64,000 nucleotides of DNA from Solicola gregarius (lineage in GTDB: Bacteria > Actinomycetota > Actinomycetes > Propionibacteriales > Nocardioidaceae): NCBI RefSeq assembly GCF_025790165.1, contig NZ_CP094970.1:1736001-1800000 (forward strand), read 5' to 3'. Under the pieces are notes generated by a model, which saw nothing but the letters and a program-made list of their open reading frames with translations, ran no database searches and had not been told where the DNA came from. Positions 35,783-44,201 of the stretch are shown one piece after another (positions within the stretch are counted from its first letter, which is position 1; each line of letters starts with the position of its first letter). The translations under genes and the position numbers were made by a program.

Positions 35783-36868
35783 CTACGCGTGCGACGCGCG
35801 CCAGGACTGCGCAACCTCGAGGACCACATCGTTCGCCTCCGACTCGCCGATGGTGATGCGCGTCCCGTCGCCCGCGAACGGCCGGATCATGACACCCTCG
35901 CCGGCACATGCCGCCGCGAAGTCGACGGTGTCGGCCCCGAGCTGCAGCCAGAAGAAGTTCGCCTGCGTATCGGGGACGGTCCATCCCTGCGCGCGCATGG
36001 CGTCGACGACGCGGGTCCGCTCGGCGACGAGCGCCTCGACCCGCTCGAACAACGCGTCTTCTGCGTCGAGCGATGCCGTCGCCGCCACCTGGGCGAGATC
36101 GGACACGCCGAACGGCAGTGCGGCCTTGCGGATCGCCGCCGCGATCGGCGGCGGCGCGATCGCGTACCCGACGCGCAGCCCGGCGAGACCGTACGCCTTG
36201 GAGAAGGTCCGCAGGCAGACGACATTCTCGCGATCGCGATACAGGTCGACACCGTCGCCGACGAACGGGTCGCGTACGAACTCCCGGTACGCCTCGTCGA
36301 TCACGACCACGACGTGCGGCGGAACCCGGTCGACGAACTCCGTCAGTGCGTCCTCGCGTACGACCGGTCCGGTGGGGTTGTTGGGGGTGCACACGATGAC
36401 GACCTTGGTGCGGTCGGTGATCGCGTCCAGCATGGCGTCGAGATCGTGCTCCGCCTTCTGCGTCAGCGGGACTGTGACCGACGTCGCGCCGGTGACCTGG
36501 ACGGCGATCGGGTACGCCTCGAACGACCGCCAGGCGTACACGACCTCGTCGCCGCGCTCGCACATCGCCTGCAGCAGGTGGTAGAGCACCGCAACGGAGC
36601 CCGTTGCGGCCGCGAGGTTGTCCGCCGGCACGCCGAACCGTTCCGAGAGCCGCTCGTACAGATGCACGGCGCCCATGTCGGGGTAGCGGTTGATGCCTCC
36701 GGCCGCGTCCGCGATCGCCTCGACCACCCCCGGGAGGGGCGGGTACGGGTTCTCGTTGCTCGACAGCTTGAACGTCGACCTGCCCGGCTTGGGTTCGGGC
36801 GGCTTGCCCGGCTGGTACGTGGGGATCGTGTCGAAGACATCACGCATCCGGGGCTGTCGCTCGCTCAT
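35783..36868 (-). CDS. HisC/aromatic aminotransferase, PLP-dependent
   Basis: A 361-residue class I/II aminotransferase. [15 protein letters not shown] is the substrate-binding N-terminal hallmark of HisC/Pat proteins, TPNNPTGP and DEAYREF bind the cofactor ring, and [16 protein letters not shown] holds the PLP lysine. It could act as histidinol-phosphate or aromatic amino acid aminotransferase; no his genes are nearby, so the aromatic (Pat/HisC2-like) role is favoured. The start at 36868 matches the family; the 80-codon extension upstream runs in a shadow frame. Confidence 0.9.
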   Translation of the reverse strand: MSERQPRMRDVFDTIPTYQPGKPPEPKPGRSTFKLSSNENPYPPLPGVVEAIADAAGGINRYPDMGAVHLYERLSERFGVPADNLAAATGSVAVLYHLLQAMCERGDEVVYAWRSFEAYPIAVQVTGATSVTVPLTQKAEHDLDAMLDAITDRTKVVIVCTPNNPTGPVVREDALTEFVDRVPPHVVVVIDEAYREFVRDPFVGDGVDLYRDRENVVCLRTFSKAYGLAGLRVGYAIAPPPIAAAIRKAALPFGVSDLAQVAATASLDAEDALFERVEALVAERTRVVDAMRAQGWTVPDTQANFFWLQLGADTVDFAAACAGEGVMIRPFAGDGTRITIGESEANDVVLEVAQSWRASHA

Positions 36869-36914
36869 GAGGCCCGAGGGTATCCGAGGCGTTGCCGAAG
36901 AAGTAGCGCCGGCG

Positions 36915-37805
36915 TCAGGGCAGCGCACCGTGCGGTACGTCGACCTGCGCGGCCAGCAGCACACCGTCGCGAGTGTCGCGCCGCTCGCGCTCGGCGAAGG
37001 ACGGCGCCGCACACAGGTAGAGAGTGCGCCCGTCGTGGCCGCCGAGCATGCAGCCGTACACGCCGAGTCCGCCGGTGGCGATCTCCTCGGCCACCTCGCC
37101 GTCCTCACGTACGCGCAGGACGCGATTGCCGAGTGCGTCGGCGACCCAGATCGCGCCCTCTATGTCGGCACACATCCCCGCCGGGGCAACGGGGCCCGCC
37201 ACGGCGCCCGTGCCGTCGGCGCGAGGTGTGGGCTCGAACGTCGCCCAGCGTCGGGGATTGTGCAGTGCACCGTCGGTCCCCGAGTCGTAGGCCGTGATCC
37301 GGTTTCCCAGCGTTTCTGCCACCAACAGCGTGTTGTCGGGCGTCATCACCATGCCGTTCGGCAGCTGGAGACCGTCGGCGACGGTCGCGACCTCGCCGTC
37401 CATCGTCACGCAGTGCAGCTGCGTCGTGCGCATCGCCGCCCCGCCCATCAGGTCGTAGCCGAAGTTGCCGACGTACGCGAGACCGTAGGCGGAGACGACC
37501 ATGCCGTTCAGATGGCCGGCGAGATGCAGCGGCGACAGGTCGGCGTGGACGACGAGGTCACCCGACGGTTCGCGGCGCAGAATGCGGTGATCGCGCATCG
37601 ACACGATGAGCAGGCGGTCGTCCGGTAGCCAGCCGAGGCCCGCCGGCTGTCCGGCCACCTCCGCGACGTGCTCTACGGAACCGTCGAGGTCGATCGCCAG
37701 GACCGCGGGGGTGTAGAGATCGGAAACCCACAGGCGGCCGTCGTGCCACCGTGGACTCATGACGTACGAGAAGCCGTCGGCCACCACTTCGACGTGCCGA
37801 CTCAT
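36915..37805 (-). CDS. SMP-30/gluconolactonase/LRE-like protein
   Basis: A 296-residue six-bladed beta-propeller hydrolase. Blade motifs [15 protein letters not shown] near the start, [16 protein letters not shown] in the middle and [16 protein letters not shown] near the end are the metal-site segments of the SMP-30 family (Glu/Asn/Asp ligands). Members hydrolyse lactones or organophosphates. The substrate is not evident from the neighbours. The start could also be the Met at 37826. Confidence 0.88.
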   Translation of the reverse strand: MSRHVEVVADGFSYVMSPRWHDGRLWVSDLYTPAVLAIDLDGSVEHVAEVAGQPAGLGWLPDDRLLIVSMRDHRILRREPSGDLVVHADLSPLHLAGHLNGMVVSAYGLAYVGNFGYDLMGGAAMRTTQLHCVTMDGEVATVADGLQLPNGMVMTPDNTLLVAETLGNRITAYDSGTDGALHNPRRWATFEPTPRADGTGAVAGPVAPAGMCADIEGAIWVADALGNRVLRVREDGEVAEEIATGGLGVYGCMLGGHDGRTLYLCAAPSFAERERRDTRDGVLLAAQVDVPHGALP

Positions 37806-37961
37806 CCGTGCGTTTCCGCCTGACATCCGTTCTGCCCCTGCCGGTACGCAGTCGTACCCGACTCGGCCGAGCGGCGAGTCGTACGTGGTCAACCCTAGAG
37901 CACCGGAGACGCCCGCGAGGCCGAATCCGCGAGCACGCACGCGGTCCAGACGTTCGAGCGA

Positions 37962-38366
37962 CTAGCGGACCTCCTGGACCGCCCATGAGTTGCCATCGGG
38001 GTCGTCGAAGAAGATGAACGAGCCGTACTTCTGGCGGTCGGGGTCGACGCCGGGGGTCATCGCGCCGTCGGCGAAGTGTTGTGGCCCCGAACTGTCGATG
38101 CCCACGGCGTCGAGGTGGGCGTGTGCCGCCTCGATGTCGTCGACGACGAGGTGCAGCCCGTTGGCCGAGCCGGGTTCCCCGACGCCGATGTTCACCCCGA
38201 ACGAGATCGAGCACGCCGAGCCCGGCGGCGTCAGCTGCACGACACGAAACGCGTCGCCGGCGCTGTGGTCGACGTCGAGATGAAACCCGAGCTTGGTCTC
38301 GTAGAACGCCTTCGCGCGGTCCACGTCCGTGACGGGCAGGATGACGAGTTCGAGCTTCCAGTCCAT
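37962..38366 (-). CDS. VOC-family (glyoxalase/bleomycin resistance) protein
   Basis: A 134-residue vicinal-oxygen-chelate fold protein with the paired beta-alpha-beta units (PVTDVDRAKAFYETKLGF; NGLHLVVDDIEAAHAHL) and the C-terminal FFDDPDGNSWAVQEV. Metal ligands of glyoxalase I are not all evident, so its reaction, if any, is unknown. The start at 38366 begins at the first beta-strand as in homologues. Confidence 0.88.
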   Translation of the reverse strand: MDWKLELVILPVTDVDRAKAFYETKLGFHLDVDHSAGDAFRVVQLTPPGSACSISFGVNIGVGEPGSANGLHLVVDDIEAAHAHLDAVGIDSSGPQHFADGAMTPGVDPDRQKYGSFIFFDDPDGNSWAVQEVR

Positions 38367-38409
38367 AGTTCTCCTCCTCGGCGCCGCGAGGAGCCCGTGT
38401 CCATCGGGC

Positions 38410-39303
38410 TCAGGCGAGCACCAGCTCTCCACCGGGTACGCCCGGCAGGTCGCGCCCGATCACGATGTCCAGCGGGTTGGTCATACACCGTATCGACCCA
38501 CCGCCCAGATGGAACTCGCTCAGGTCGAGCTCGACGATCTCGAACCCGGCCGCCTCGACCGACCGGCGTACGCCTGCGGGGCAGGCGGGCATCACCACGG
38601 TGCGCCCCACGACCACGGAGTTGGCGCAGAAGGTCAGCGCGTCGGCGACGCTGAGCACGATCGGCTGCGGTACCGACTCCAGCAGCGCCCGCGCACTCGC
38701 GGCGTCGAACGCGTCGGGACAGACGAAGGCGGTACGCGCGTCGAGCGGACAGAAGGCGAGGTCGAGGTGGTACATCGACGCGTGCACGATCCGCAGCGCC
38801 CGCACTCGTACGTCGAGCTCGGTCGCGAGGGCCTTCAGCGCCACCTCGTCGGAGCGCTTGCCGTGGCCGACGAGCAACGCGTCGGCGTACGGGAACGCGT
38901 CACCCGACTCGAAATGGCCGCCGACGCCGCTGCGTCCGATGTAGGTGGAGGCGAACCCGAGCCCGGCGAAGAACTTCTCCGCGACCGGCGTCTCAGCCCG
39001 ACGCTCGGCGAAGCGCATGTGCGACATGACGACCCGAGGCATGTCATCGGGGTCGGTCACGGCCAGACCGAGGTTCATCGCGTAGACCATGTCGGGAGAG
39101 CCTGCCGCGCCGCCGAGCACGTCGACGCGCGCGCCGAGGGCCCGCAGCGTTGCCACCAGGGTGTCCCACTGTTCGCGCGCCCGCACCGGATCCGGTTGGT
39201 CGGCGGGGTTCATGAACGGGTTGATGTCGTACTCGATCCGGTAGTGCTCGGGTGTGACCATCGCGTAATGGTGCCCCCAGGCCAAGGTGCCGTCGCGGTT
39301 CAT
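38410..39303 (-). CDS. Dimethylargininase/arginine deiminase-like amidinotransferase-fold hydrolase
   Basis: A 297-residue pentein-fold enzyme. Catalytic pieces are present: FESGDAFPYAD (substrate acid), HLDLAFCPLD (catalytic His) and the C-terminal GGSIRCMTNPLD with the nucleophile Cys. It hydrolyses guanidino groups of arginine-like substrates, giving citrulline, as in DDAH. GGAGG lies ahead of the ATG at 39303. It is divergent from a GntR regulator, with a palindromic operator between, so control by that regulator is likely. Confidence 0.88.
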   Translation of the reverse strand: MNRDGTLAWGHHYAMVTPEHYRIEYDINPFMNPADQPDPVRAREQWDTLVATLRALGARVDVLGGAAGSPDMVYAMNLGLAVTDPDDMPRVVMSHMRFAERRAETPVAEKFFAGLGFASTYIGRSGVGGHFESGDAFPYADALLVGHGKRSDEVALKALATELDVRVRALRIVHASMYHLDLAFCPLDARTAFVCPDAFDAASARALLESVPQPIVLSVADALTFCANSVVVGRTVVMPACPAGVRRSVEAAGFEIVELDLSEFHLGGGSIRCMTNPLDIVIGRDLPGVPGGELVLA

Positions 39304-39316
39304 GCTCGCCTCCAAT

Positions 39317-39329
39317 ATTGTCCGACAAT
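39317..39329. promoter_or_regulatory. GntR/FadR-type operator between the hydrolase and its regulator
   Basis: ATTGTCCGACAAT is a 13-base palindrome apart from its centre, of the TTGTC-N-GACAA type used by FadR-subfamily regulators. It is 14 bases before the hydrolase ATG and 79 before the divergent GntR start, so binding would block the hydrolase promoter. Confidence 0.68.
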
Positions 39330-39407
39330 CCGACACTCAGATCATAGCCGCTCCGTTCCCGCGCGGGCACCCGAACTCCGGATCGGAGATCGTGGAGAAT
39401 TGGTGCC

Positions 39408-40073
39408 GTGTACGGCTCACTCGAGTTCGAGCACAGCTCGACGGTCGAACGCGTCGCCGAGTCGCTGCGACACGCGCTGTTCGCGGGCGAGCTCGCACCG
39501 GCGACGCCGCTGCGCGAGGTGGGCCTCGCCGAGCAGCTCGGCGTCGCGCGCAGCACCGTGCGCGAGGCGCTGACCCTGCTGACCGGCGAAGGGCTCGTCA
39601 CCCGCAAGCCGAACCGCGGAGTGGCGGTCACGTCGTACGACCGCGACCAGGTACACGATCTGGTCGGAGCGCGGCTGGTCGTCGAGCGGGCGGGTGCGCA
39701 TGCCTGGCCGGACGCACAGCCCGAGCTCCGCGACGCCGTACGCACCGCTTTGTCGCGGTACGCGAAGCTGGCCGAGTCCGGAGCGTCGGCCCGTGACATC
39801 ACCGAAGCGCATCTCGACTTCCATCGCCGCATCGTCGGACTGACCGGCAACGAACGCCTGTCGGCACTGGCCGATCAGCTGTACGCGGAGATCAGGCTCG
39901 CCCTCGCGCATCTCGATCGACTGCGCAGCAACGCTCGCGCGCAGATCGCCGACCACCGCCGGCTGCTCGAGCTGATCGAGACCGGCGACGCGGACGCCGT
40001 CGACGACGCCATGCGTGCTCACCTCGACGGAGCCGAGACGTCGATCCGCGAGGCGCTGCTCGCCGACGAGTGA
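39408..40073 (+). CDS. GntR/FadR-subfamily (FCD) regulator
   Basis: A 221-residue regulator starting at GTG. The winged helix reads LREVGLAEQLGVARSTVREAL (residues about 37-57), and the helical FCD domain follows (AHLDFHRRIVGLTGN; IADHRRLLELIETGD), with the conserved His residues that bind a metal and an acid ligand. It is divergent from the dimethylargininase-like gene and probably represses it until an amino-acid-type ligand appears. GGAG lies 11 bases upstream of the start, a long spacing. Confidence 0.88.
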   Translation: MYGSLEFEHSSTVERVAESLRHALFAGELAPATPLREVGLAEQLGVARSTVREALTLLTGEGLVTRKPNRGVAVTSYDRDQVHDLVGARLVVERAGAHAWPDAQPELRDAVRTALSRYAKLAESGASARDITEAHLDFHRRIVGLTGNERLSALADQLYAEIRLALAHLDRLRSNARAQIADHRRLLELIETGDADAVDDAMRAHLDGAETSIREALLADE

Positions 40074-40123
40074 CATTCGGGCGCAATACGCCGGGCGGTT
40101 GATCAGGATGCGAGGATGGGGCG

Positions 40124-40501
40124 GTGACCCGACTCATCGCCAGCTGGATCTTCAGCGCGGGAGCCATCGCGGTCGCGGCGTGGTTGTTCGACGACATCTC
40201 GATCGGCGGTGCCGAACGAAGCGACGAGATACTCACGCTCGCGATCGTCGCTGCCGTCTTCGCGTTGATCAACACCTTCGTCGCTCCGGTGATCAAGCTG
40301 CTGTCGCTGCCGTTCATCATCGTCACGCTCGGCCTGATGCTGATCGTCATCAACGCCCTGCTGCTGATGCTCACCGCGAACATCGCCGACTGGGTGGGCG
40401 CAGACTTCGTCGTCGACGGCTTCTGGACCGCCGTATGGGGCTCGATCGTCATCTCGATCGTCAACGCCGTCCTGAACGCGATCTTCGACGTCGCCGACTG
40501 A
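40124..40501 (+). CDS. Phage holin-4-like/YtxH-region small membrane protein (PF04020 type)
   Basis: A 125-residue protein with four hydrophobic helices (TRLIASWIFSAGAIAVAAWL; ILTLAIVAAVFALINTF; LPFIIVTLGLMLIVINALL; WTAVWGSIVISIVNAVLN), the pattern of the PF04020/MMR-like 'phage holin family' proteins found across actinobacteria. Nothing phage-related is nearby, so the name is historical. It starts at GTG and its TGA shares one base with the ATG of the phosphatase (TGATG), so the two are translated together. Confidence 0.84.
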   Translation: MTRLIASWIFSAGAIAVAAWLFDDISIGGAERSDEILTLAIVAAVFALINTFVAPVIKLLSLPFIIVTLGLMLIVINALLLMLTANIADWVGADFVVDGFWTAVWGSIVISIVNAVLNAIFDVAD

Positions 40502-41016
40502 TGCCCGAGCTGCCTCCTCCCAGAGATCAGCGCCGGTCGTACCGCATCGCGACCGTCTGCCTCGGCAACATCTGCCGATCCCCGATGGCCGAGGTCGTCC
40601 TCAGCGCCGCGCTCGAGGACGCCGGCCTCGACGATCGCGTCGAGGTCGACTCGAGCGGCACGGGCGGCTGGCACACCGGAGAGCCGATGGACGACCGTGC
40701 CGCCGAGACCCTCGGCGCACACGGCTATGACCCGAGCCGGCATCGCGCGCAGCAGTTCGACACCTCATGGTTCGACGAGTACGACCTGATCCTGACCATG
40801 GACCACGCCAACGACCGCGATGTACGCGCGCTCGCCCCTTCGGACGGCGATGCCCAGCGGGTGCAGATGTTCCGGGCGTACGACCCCGAGGCGAGCGCCT
40901 CCGACGACGAGGTTCCCGATCCCTGGTACGGCGGCCAAGACGGATTCGAGCGGGTGCTCGCGATGGTCGAACGCACCACGAAGGCCCTCGTCGACGCACT
41001 CGACGCCCGCGTCTGA
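40501..41016 (+). CDS. Low-molecular-weight protein tyrosine phosphatase
   Basis: A 171-residue LMW-PTP. The P-loop CLGNICR (C20-x5-R26, then SPMAE) holds the nucleophile Cys and the phosphate-binding Arg. The general acid is the Asp of VPDPWYGG. It dephosphorylates phosphotyrosine in signalling members, but in several bacteria such genes sit next to fructosamine-kinase homologues and remove phosphate from protein-bound ribulosamine phosphates. That neighbour is 48 bases downstream here. The start overlaps the preceding membrane-protein stop. Confidence 0.92.
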   Translation: MPELPPPRDQRRSYRIATVCLGNICRSPMAEVVLSAALEDAGLDDRVEVDSSGTGGWHTGEPMDDRAAETLGAHGYDPSRHRAQQFDTSWFDEYDLILTMDHANDRDVRALAPSDGDAQRVQMFRAYDPEASASDDEVPDPWYGGQDGFERVLAMVERTTKALVDALDARV

Positions 41017-41064
41017 CCCGGCGAGAGCCCGCGCGGATGCGTGGCGACCCGGTAACGTCGAGGC

Positions 41065-41945
41065 ATGGCACGGATGGCTGGCATCGCTTCTCGGGCCGAG
41101 CGGCTGCTCGGCATCAGCGTCATCTCGACAACCCCCGTCGCGGGCGGCGACATCTGTACGAGCACCCGGCTGCGCCTTTCGGACGGTCGCAGCGCGATCG
41201 CGAAGACGCGTCCGAACACGCCGCCGGACTTCTTCGTCCGTGAGGCCGACGGCCTGCGGTGGCTCGCCGACGCCGGCGCCGCTCGCGTACCCGACGTGCT
41301 CGGAGTCGCCGAAGACTGCCTGCTCATCGACTGGGTCGAACCCGGCCGACCGTCACCCGAGGCCGCGGGGGAGTTCGGCCGCGAGCTGGCCCGTACGCAT
41401 GCCGCCGGCGCGGACTCGTTCGGCGCCGCCAACGACGGCTACATCGGGCTCGCACCGCTGCCCAACAAGCCCGCACCCACCTGGCCGGAGTTCTTCGCCA
41501 CGCGGCGCGTTCTCCCGTATCTCAAGCTCGCGCGTGACCGCGACGCGATCTCGGCCGACGACGCCACGCCGATCGAGACGCTGATGAGGCGCATCGAGGA
41601 GTTCACCGGGCCCGCCGAGCCGCCCGCGAGGATTCACGGTGACCTGTGGTCCGGAAACCTGGTCTGGGGCAGCGATGGCGCCGTGCACGTCATCGACCCG
41701 GCCGCACACGGCGGCCACCGCGAGACCGATATCGCGATGCTGTCGCTGTTCGGCGCGACCCACCTGCAACGCATCGTCGAGGGGTACGACGAGGAGGCGC
41801 CGCTCGCCGAGGGATGGCGTGGTCGGCTGCCTCTGCACCAGCTCCACCCCTCCTCGTCCATGCGGCCCTCTTCGGCGGCGGGTACGGCGCGCGGGCCGGC
41901 GCCGCGGCCACCTCGGTGCTCGACGGAACCGCCGGGCAGGACTGA
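41065..41945 (+). CDS. Fructosamine kinase-family protein, apparently frameshifted
   Basis: The frame starting at 41065 encodes a fructosamine/ribulosamine-3-kinase-like protein: kinase hinge [11 protein letters not shown], catalytic [12 protein letters not shown] and the metal-site [16 protein letters not shown]. Near the end, at the C-run 41848-41850 (CACCCCTCC), the expected family tail [16 protein letters not shown] continues in the -1 frame and stops at TGA 41943-41945. Read without a shift, the frame instead runs into the response regulator and makes a 530-residue fusion. The deletion of one C (or a sequence error, or a real -1 slip) is the simplest account. With the tail restored the protein is about 293 residues, normal for the family. 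Confidence 0.82.
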
Positions 41946-41949
41946 GGCC

Positions 41950-42657
41950 GTGCCTCCCGATGAAGAGATGAAGGTCCTGGTCGTCGACGACGACCGGGCC
42001 GTACGTGACTCGCTGCGCCGCTCCCTGGAGTTCAACGGCTACGCGGTCGACGTCGCGGCCGACGGCGCGGAGGCGCTCGCCCGCGTACCCCTGATCAATC
42101 CCGACGCGATCATCATGGACGTCATGATGCCCCGCCTCGACGGGCTCGAGGCAACCCGCGCGCTGCGCGACGCGGGCAACGACGTCGCGATCCTCGTCCT
42201 CACCGCGCGCGACGCCGTCGACGACAGGGTCGACGGCCTCGACGCCGGTGCCGACGACTACCTCACCAAGCCGTTCGCCCTCGAGGAGTTGCTCGCCCGC
42301 GTACGCGCGCTGTTGCGGCGCATGTCGCGTCCGCCCGAGGAGGAGGAGTCGACCCAGCTCTCGTTCGCCGACCTCTCCCTCGATACCGCCACTCGCGAGG
42401 TGATGCGCGGCGACCGTCCGGTGTCCTTGACTCGCACGGAGTTCGCCCTCCTCGAGCTGTTCATGCAGCGACCCCGCAGAGTGCTCGAGCGGTCGTTCAT
42501 CCTCGAGGAGGTCTGGGGCTTCGACTTCCCGACCTCTGCCAACTCGCTCGAGGTGTATGTCGGTTACGTCCGCCGCAAGCTGGAGGCCGAGGACGAGCCG
42601 CGGCTGCTGCACACCGTACGCGGGGTCGGCTACGTGCTCCGCGAGACGCCACCGTGA
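41950..42657 (+). CDS. mprA: OmpR-family response regulator, MprA-like
   Basis: A 235-residue response regulator: receiver domain (KVLVVDDD; phospho-acceptor Asp in [12 protein letters not shown]; Lys in LTKPF) and a C-terminal winged-helix ([22 protein letters not shown]). I place the start at GTG 41950, eight bases after AGGA; a Met at 41968 is the alternative and gives the usual MKVLVVDDD start. It lies 4 bases after the restored fructosamine-kinase stop. Followed by an MprB-like kinase and a PepD-like protease, it copies the mprA-mprB-pepD order of mycobacteria, an envelope-stress system. Confidence 0.9.
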   Translation: MPPDEEMKVLVVDDDRAVRDSLRRSLEFNGYAVDVAADGAEALARVPLINPDAIIMDVMMPRLDGLEATRALRDAGNDVAILVLTARDAVDDRVDGLDAGADDYLTKPFALEELLARVRALLRRMSRPPEEEESTQLSFADLSLDTATREVMRGDRPVSLTRTEFALLELFMQRPRRVLERSFILEEVWGFDFPTSANSLEVYVGYVRRKLEAEDEPRLLHTVRGVGYVLRETPP

Positions 42658-42663
42658 TCGACC

Positions 42664-44112
42664 ATGGGTGAACGCGACATCGGGACCCGCGACGCGGCTC
42701 CCGAGCAGGACCACTCGGAGGGATTCGCACCCAAGTCGCGCCTCGGCCTGCGCGAGCAGGTCTCCGACCGCGTGACGCTCGCCGCCCGGATCACGTTGCT
42801 GACCACCGTGGCGGTCGGCCTGACGATCGCTGCGGTCGGCGTCACGATCTTCCTGACCGTACGCACGGAGGTCAACCACTCCCTCGACACGTCGCTGGTC
42901 AAGCGCGCACACGCCGTCGCCGAGTCGTCGGAGGCGTCCGACCAGATGCGCAGCGGCGAGGTCCCCGCGGCGCTCGCGGCCGCCGACATCCTGATCGCGC
43001 TCGTCCCGGCCGACGGCGGGCCGATCGCGATGCCCGGGTTCGGCAAGTACGTCGGCGATCCGGAGGTCGCTGTCGCGCAGGGGATCAATGCCGAGTCGAT
43101 CCGAACGGTCACGATCGGCGACACCCCGTACCGGATGGTCGCCGTGCAGTCCGGTCGAGGCACGGCCGTCGTGCTCGCGCAGTCGATGCAGTCGACCGCG
43201 CGTACCCTCGACCGACTCGAGATAGCTCTGTGGGTGGTCGGCGCCGCGGGCGTGATCGTCGCGGGGATCGCCGGCTGGCTGGTCGCCACGAACTCCCTGC
43301 GCCCCGTACGTCGGCTGACCCTCGCGGCCGAACGGGTGGCGCGCACCGAGCAGCTCACGCCGATCGAGGTCACCGGCGACGACGAGCTCGCCCGGCTCAC
43401 GATCGCGTTCAACTCGATGCTGACCTCGCTCGACGCCTCCAAGCAGCGCCAGCGCCAGCTCGTCGCCGACGCGGGCCACGAGCTGCGGACGCCGCTGACC
43501 AGCCTGCGTACGAACATCGAGCTGCTCAGCCAGGCAGAGGTGAAAGGCGGCCTCGCACCGCGGGCGCGCGGAGAGCTGATGGCCGACGTACGAGCACAGA
43601 TCGGTGAGCTCACCACCCTCGTCGGCGACCTCGTCGAGCTTGCCCGTGACACATCGCCGACACGTGCGCCCGAGGCGACCGACCTGTCGGAGATCCTGAT
43701 GAACTGCGTCCAGCGCGTACGCCTGCGGGCGCCCGGGATCGAGTTCAACGTCGACAGCGAGCCATGGGTCGTATTCGGCGACGGTCAGCTGCTCGAGCGG
43801 GCCATCACCAACCTGCTCGACAACGCCGCCAAGTGGAGCCCGCCGCTCGGCGCGGTGACCGTACGCCTGCACGACGGGGTCCTCACCGTCGCCGACAACG
43901 GCCCCGGCATCCACGAGGAAGACCTTCCGCATGTCTTCGAGCGGTTCTACCGGTCGCGGGAGGCGCGGATGCTGCCGGGCTCGGGCCTCGGCCTCGCCAT
44001 CGTCGCGCAGGCCGCCGGCCGCCACGGCGGCACGGTCACGGCGCGCCGGGCACCGTCGGGAGGCGCGCTGATGACGCTCAGTATTCCCGGCGAGCGCCCG
44101 CATCCGGATTAG
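42664..44112 (+). CDS. mprB: Sensor histidine kinase, MprB-like
   Basis: A 482-residue kinase with two hydrophobic segments (residues about 46-66 and 188-210) flanking an extracytoplasmic sensor of some 120 residues. A HAMP region follows (SLRPVRRLTLAAERVA), then the phospho-accepting His in DAGHELRTPLTSLRTN and an ATP domain with N, G1 and G2 boxes (NLLDNAAKWS, VADNGPGI, SGLGLAIV). The DIH domain is intact. It starts 6 bases after the response regulator and is co-transcribed. In mycobacteria MprB senses surface stress and activates mprAB, sigE and pepD. Confidence 0.92.
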   Translation: MGERDIGTRDAAPEQDHSEGFAPKSRLGLREQVSDRVTLAARITLLTTVAVGLTIAAVGVTIFLTVRTEVNHSLDTSLVKRAHAVAESSEASDQMRSGEVPAALAAADILIALVPADGGPIAMPGFGKYVGDPEVAVAQGINAESIRTVTIGDTPYRMVAVQSGRGTAVVLAQSMQSTARTLDRLEIALWVVGAAGVIVAGIAGWLVATNSLRPVRRLTLAAERVARTEQLTPIEVTGDDELARLTIAFNSMLTSLDASKQRQRQLVADAGHELRTPLTSLRTNIELLSQAEVKGGLAPRARGELMADVRAQIGELTTLVGDLVELARDTSPTRAPEATDLSEILMNCVQRVRLRAPGIEFNVDSEPWVVFGDGQLLERAITNLLDNAAKWSPPLGAVTVRLHDGVLTVADNGPGIHEEDLPHVFERFYRSREARMLPGSGLGLAIVAQAAGRHGGTVTARRAPSGGALMTLSIPGERPHPD

Positions 44113-44141
44113 GTCGCCAGCGGGCGCGCGATCCGTAGATC

Positions 44142-44179
44142 CTCAGACATGTCACACTCGCATCTCAGGCCCATCTCAG
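44142..44179 (+). promoter_or_regulatory. CTCAG direct repeats ahead of the PepD-like gene
   Basis: CTCAG occurs at 44142-44146, 44164-44168 and 44175-44179. The last two belong to exact CATCTCAG repeats 11 bases apart (one helical turn), and the first is 22 bases (two turns) upstream. This is the layout OmpR-family regulators bind as tandem half-sites, in the 89-base gap between mprB and the protease gene. Direct control by the neighbouring regulator is inferred. Confidence 0.62.
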
Positions 44180-44201
44180 TCATGCGGCACATCATTGAGC
44201 T

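Noticed and set aside
40124-40501. Prophage remnant suggested by the holin-like name
   Set aside because: The family is a common chromosomal membrane protein and no phage genes lie nearby.
41065-42657. A 530-residue fructosamine kinase-response regulator fusion protein
   Set aside because: The kinase's conserved tail is intact in the -1 frame and ends just before the regulator start, so a frameshift explains it better than a true fusion.
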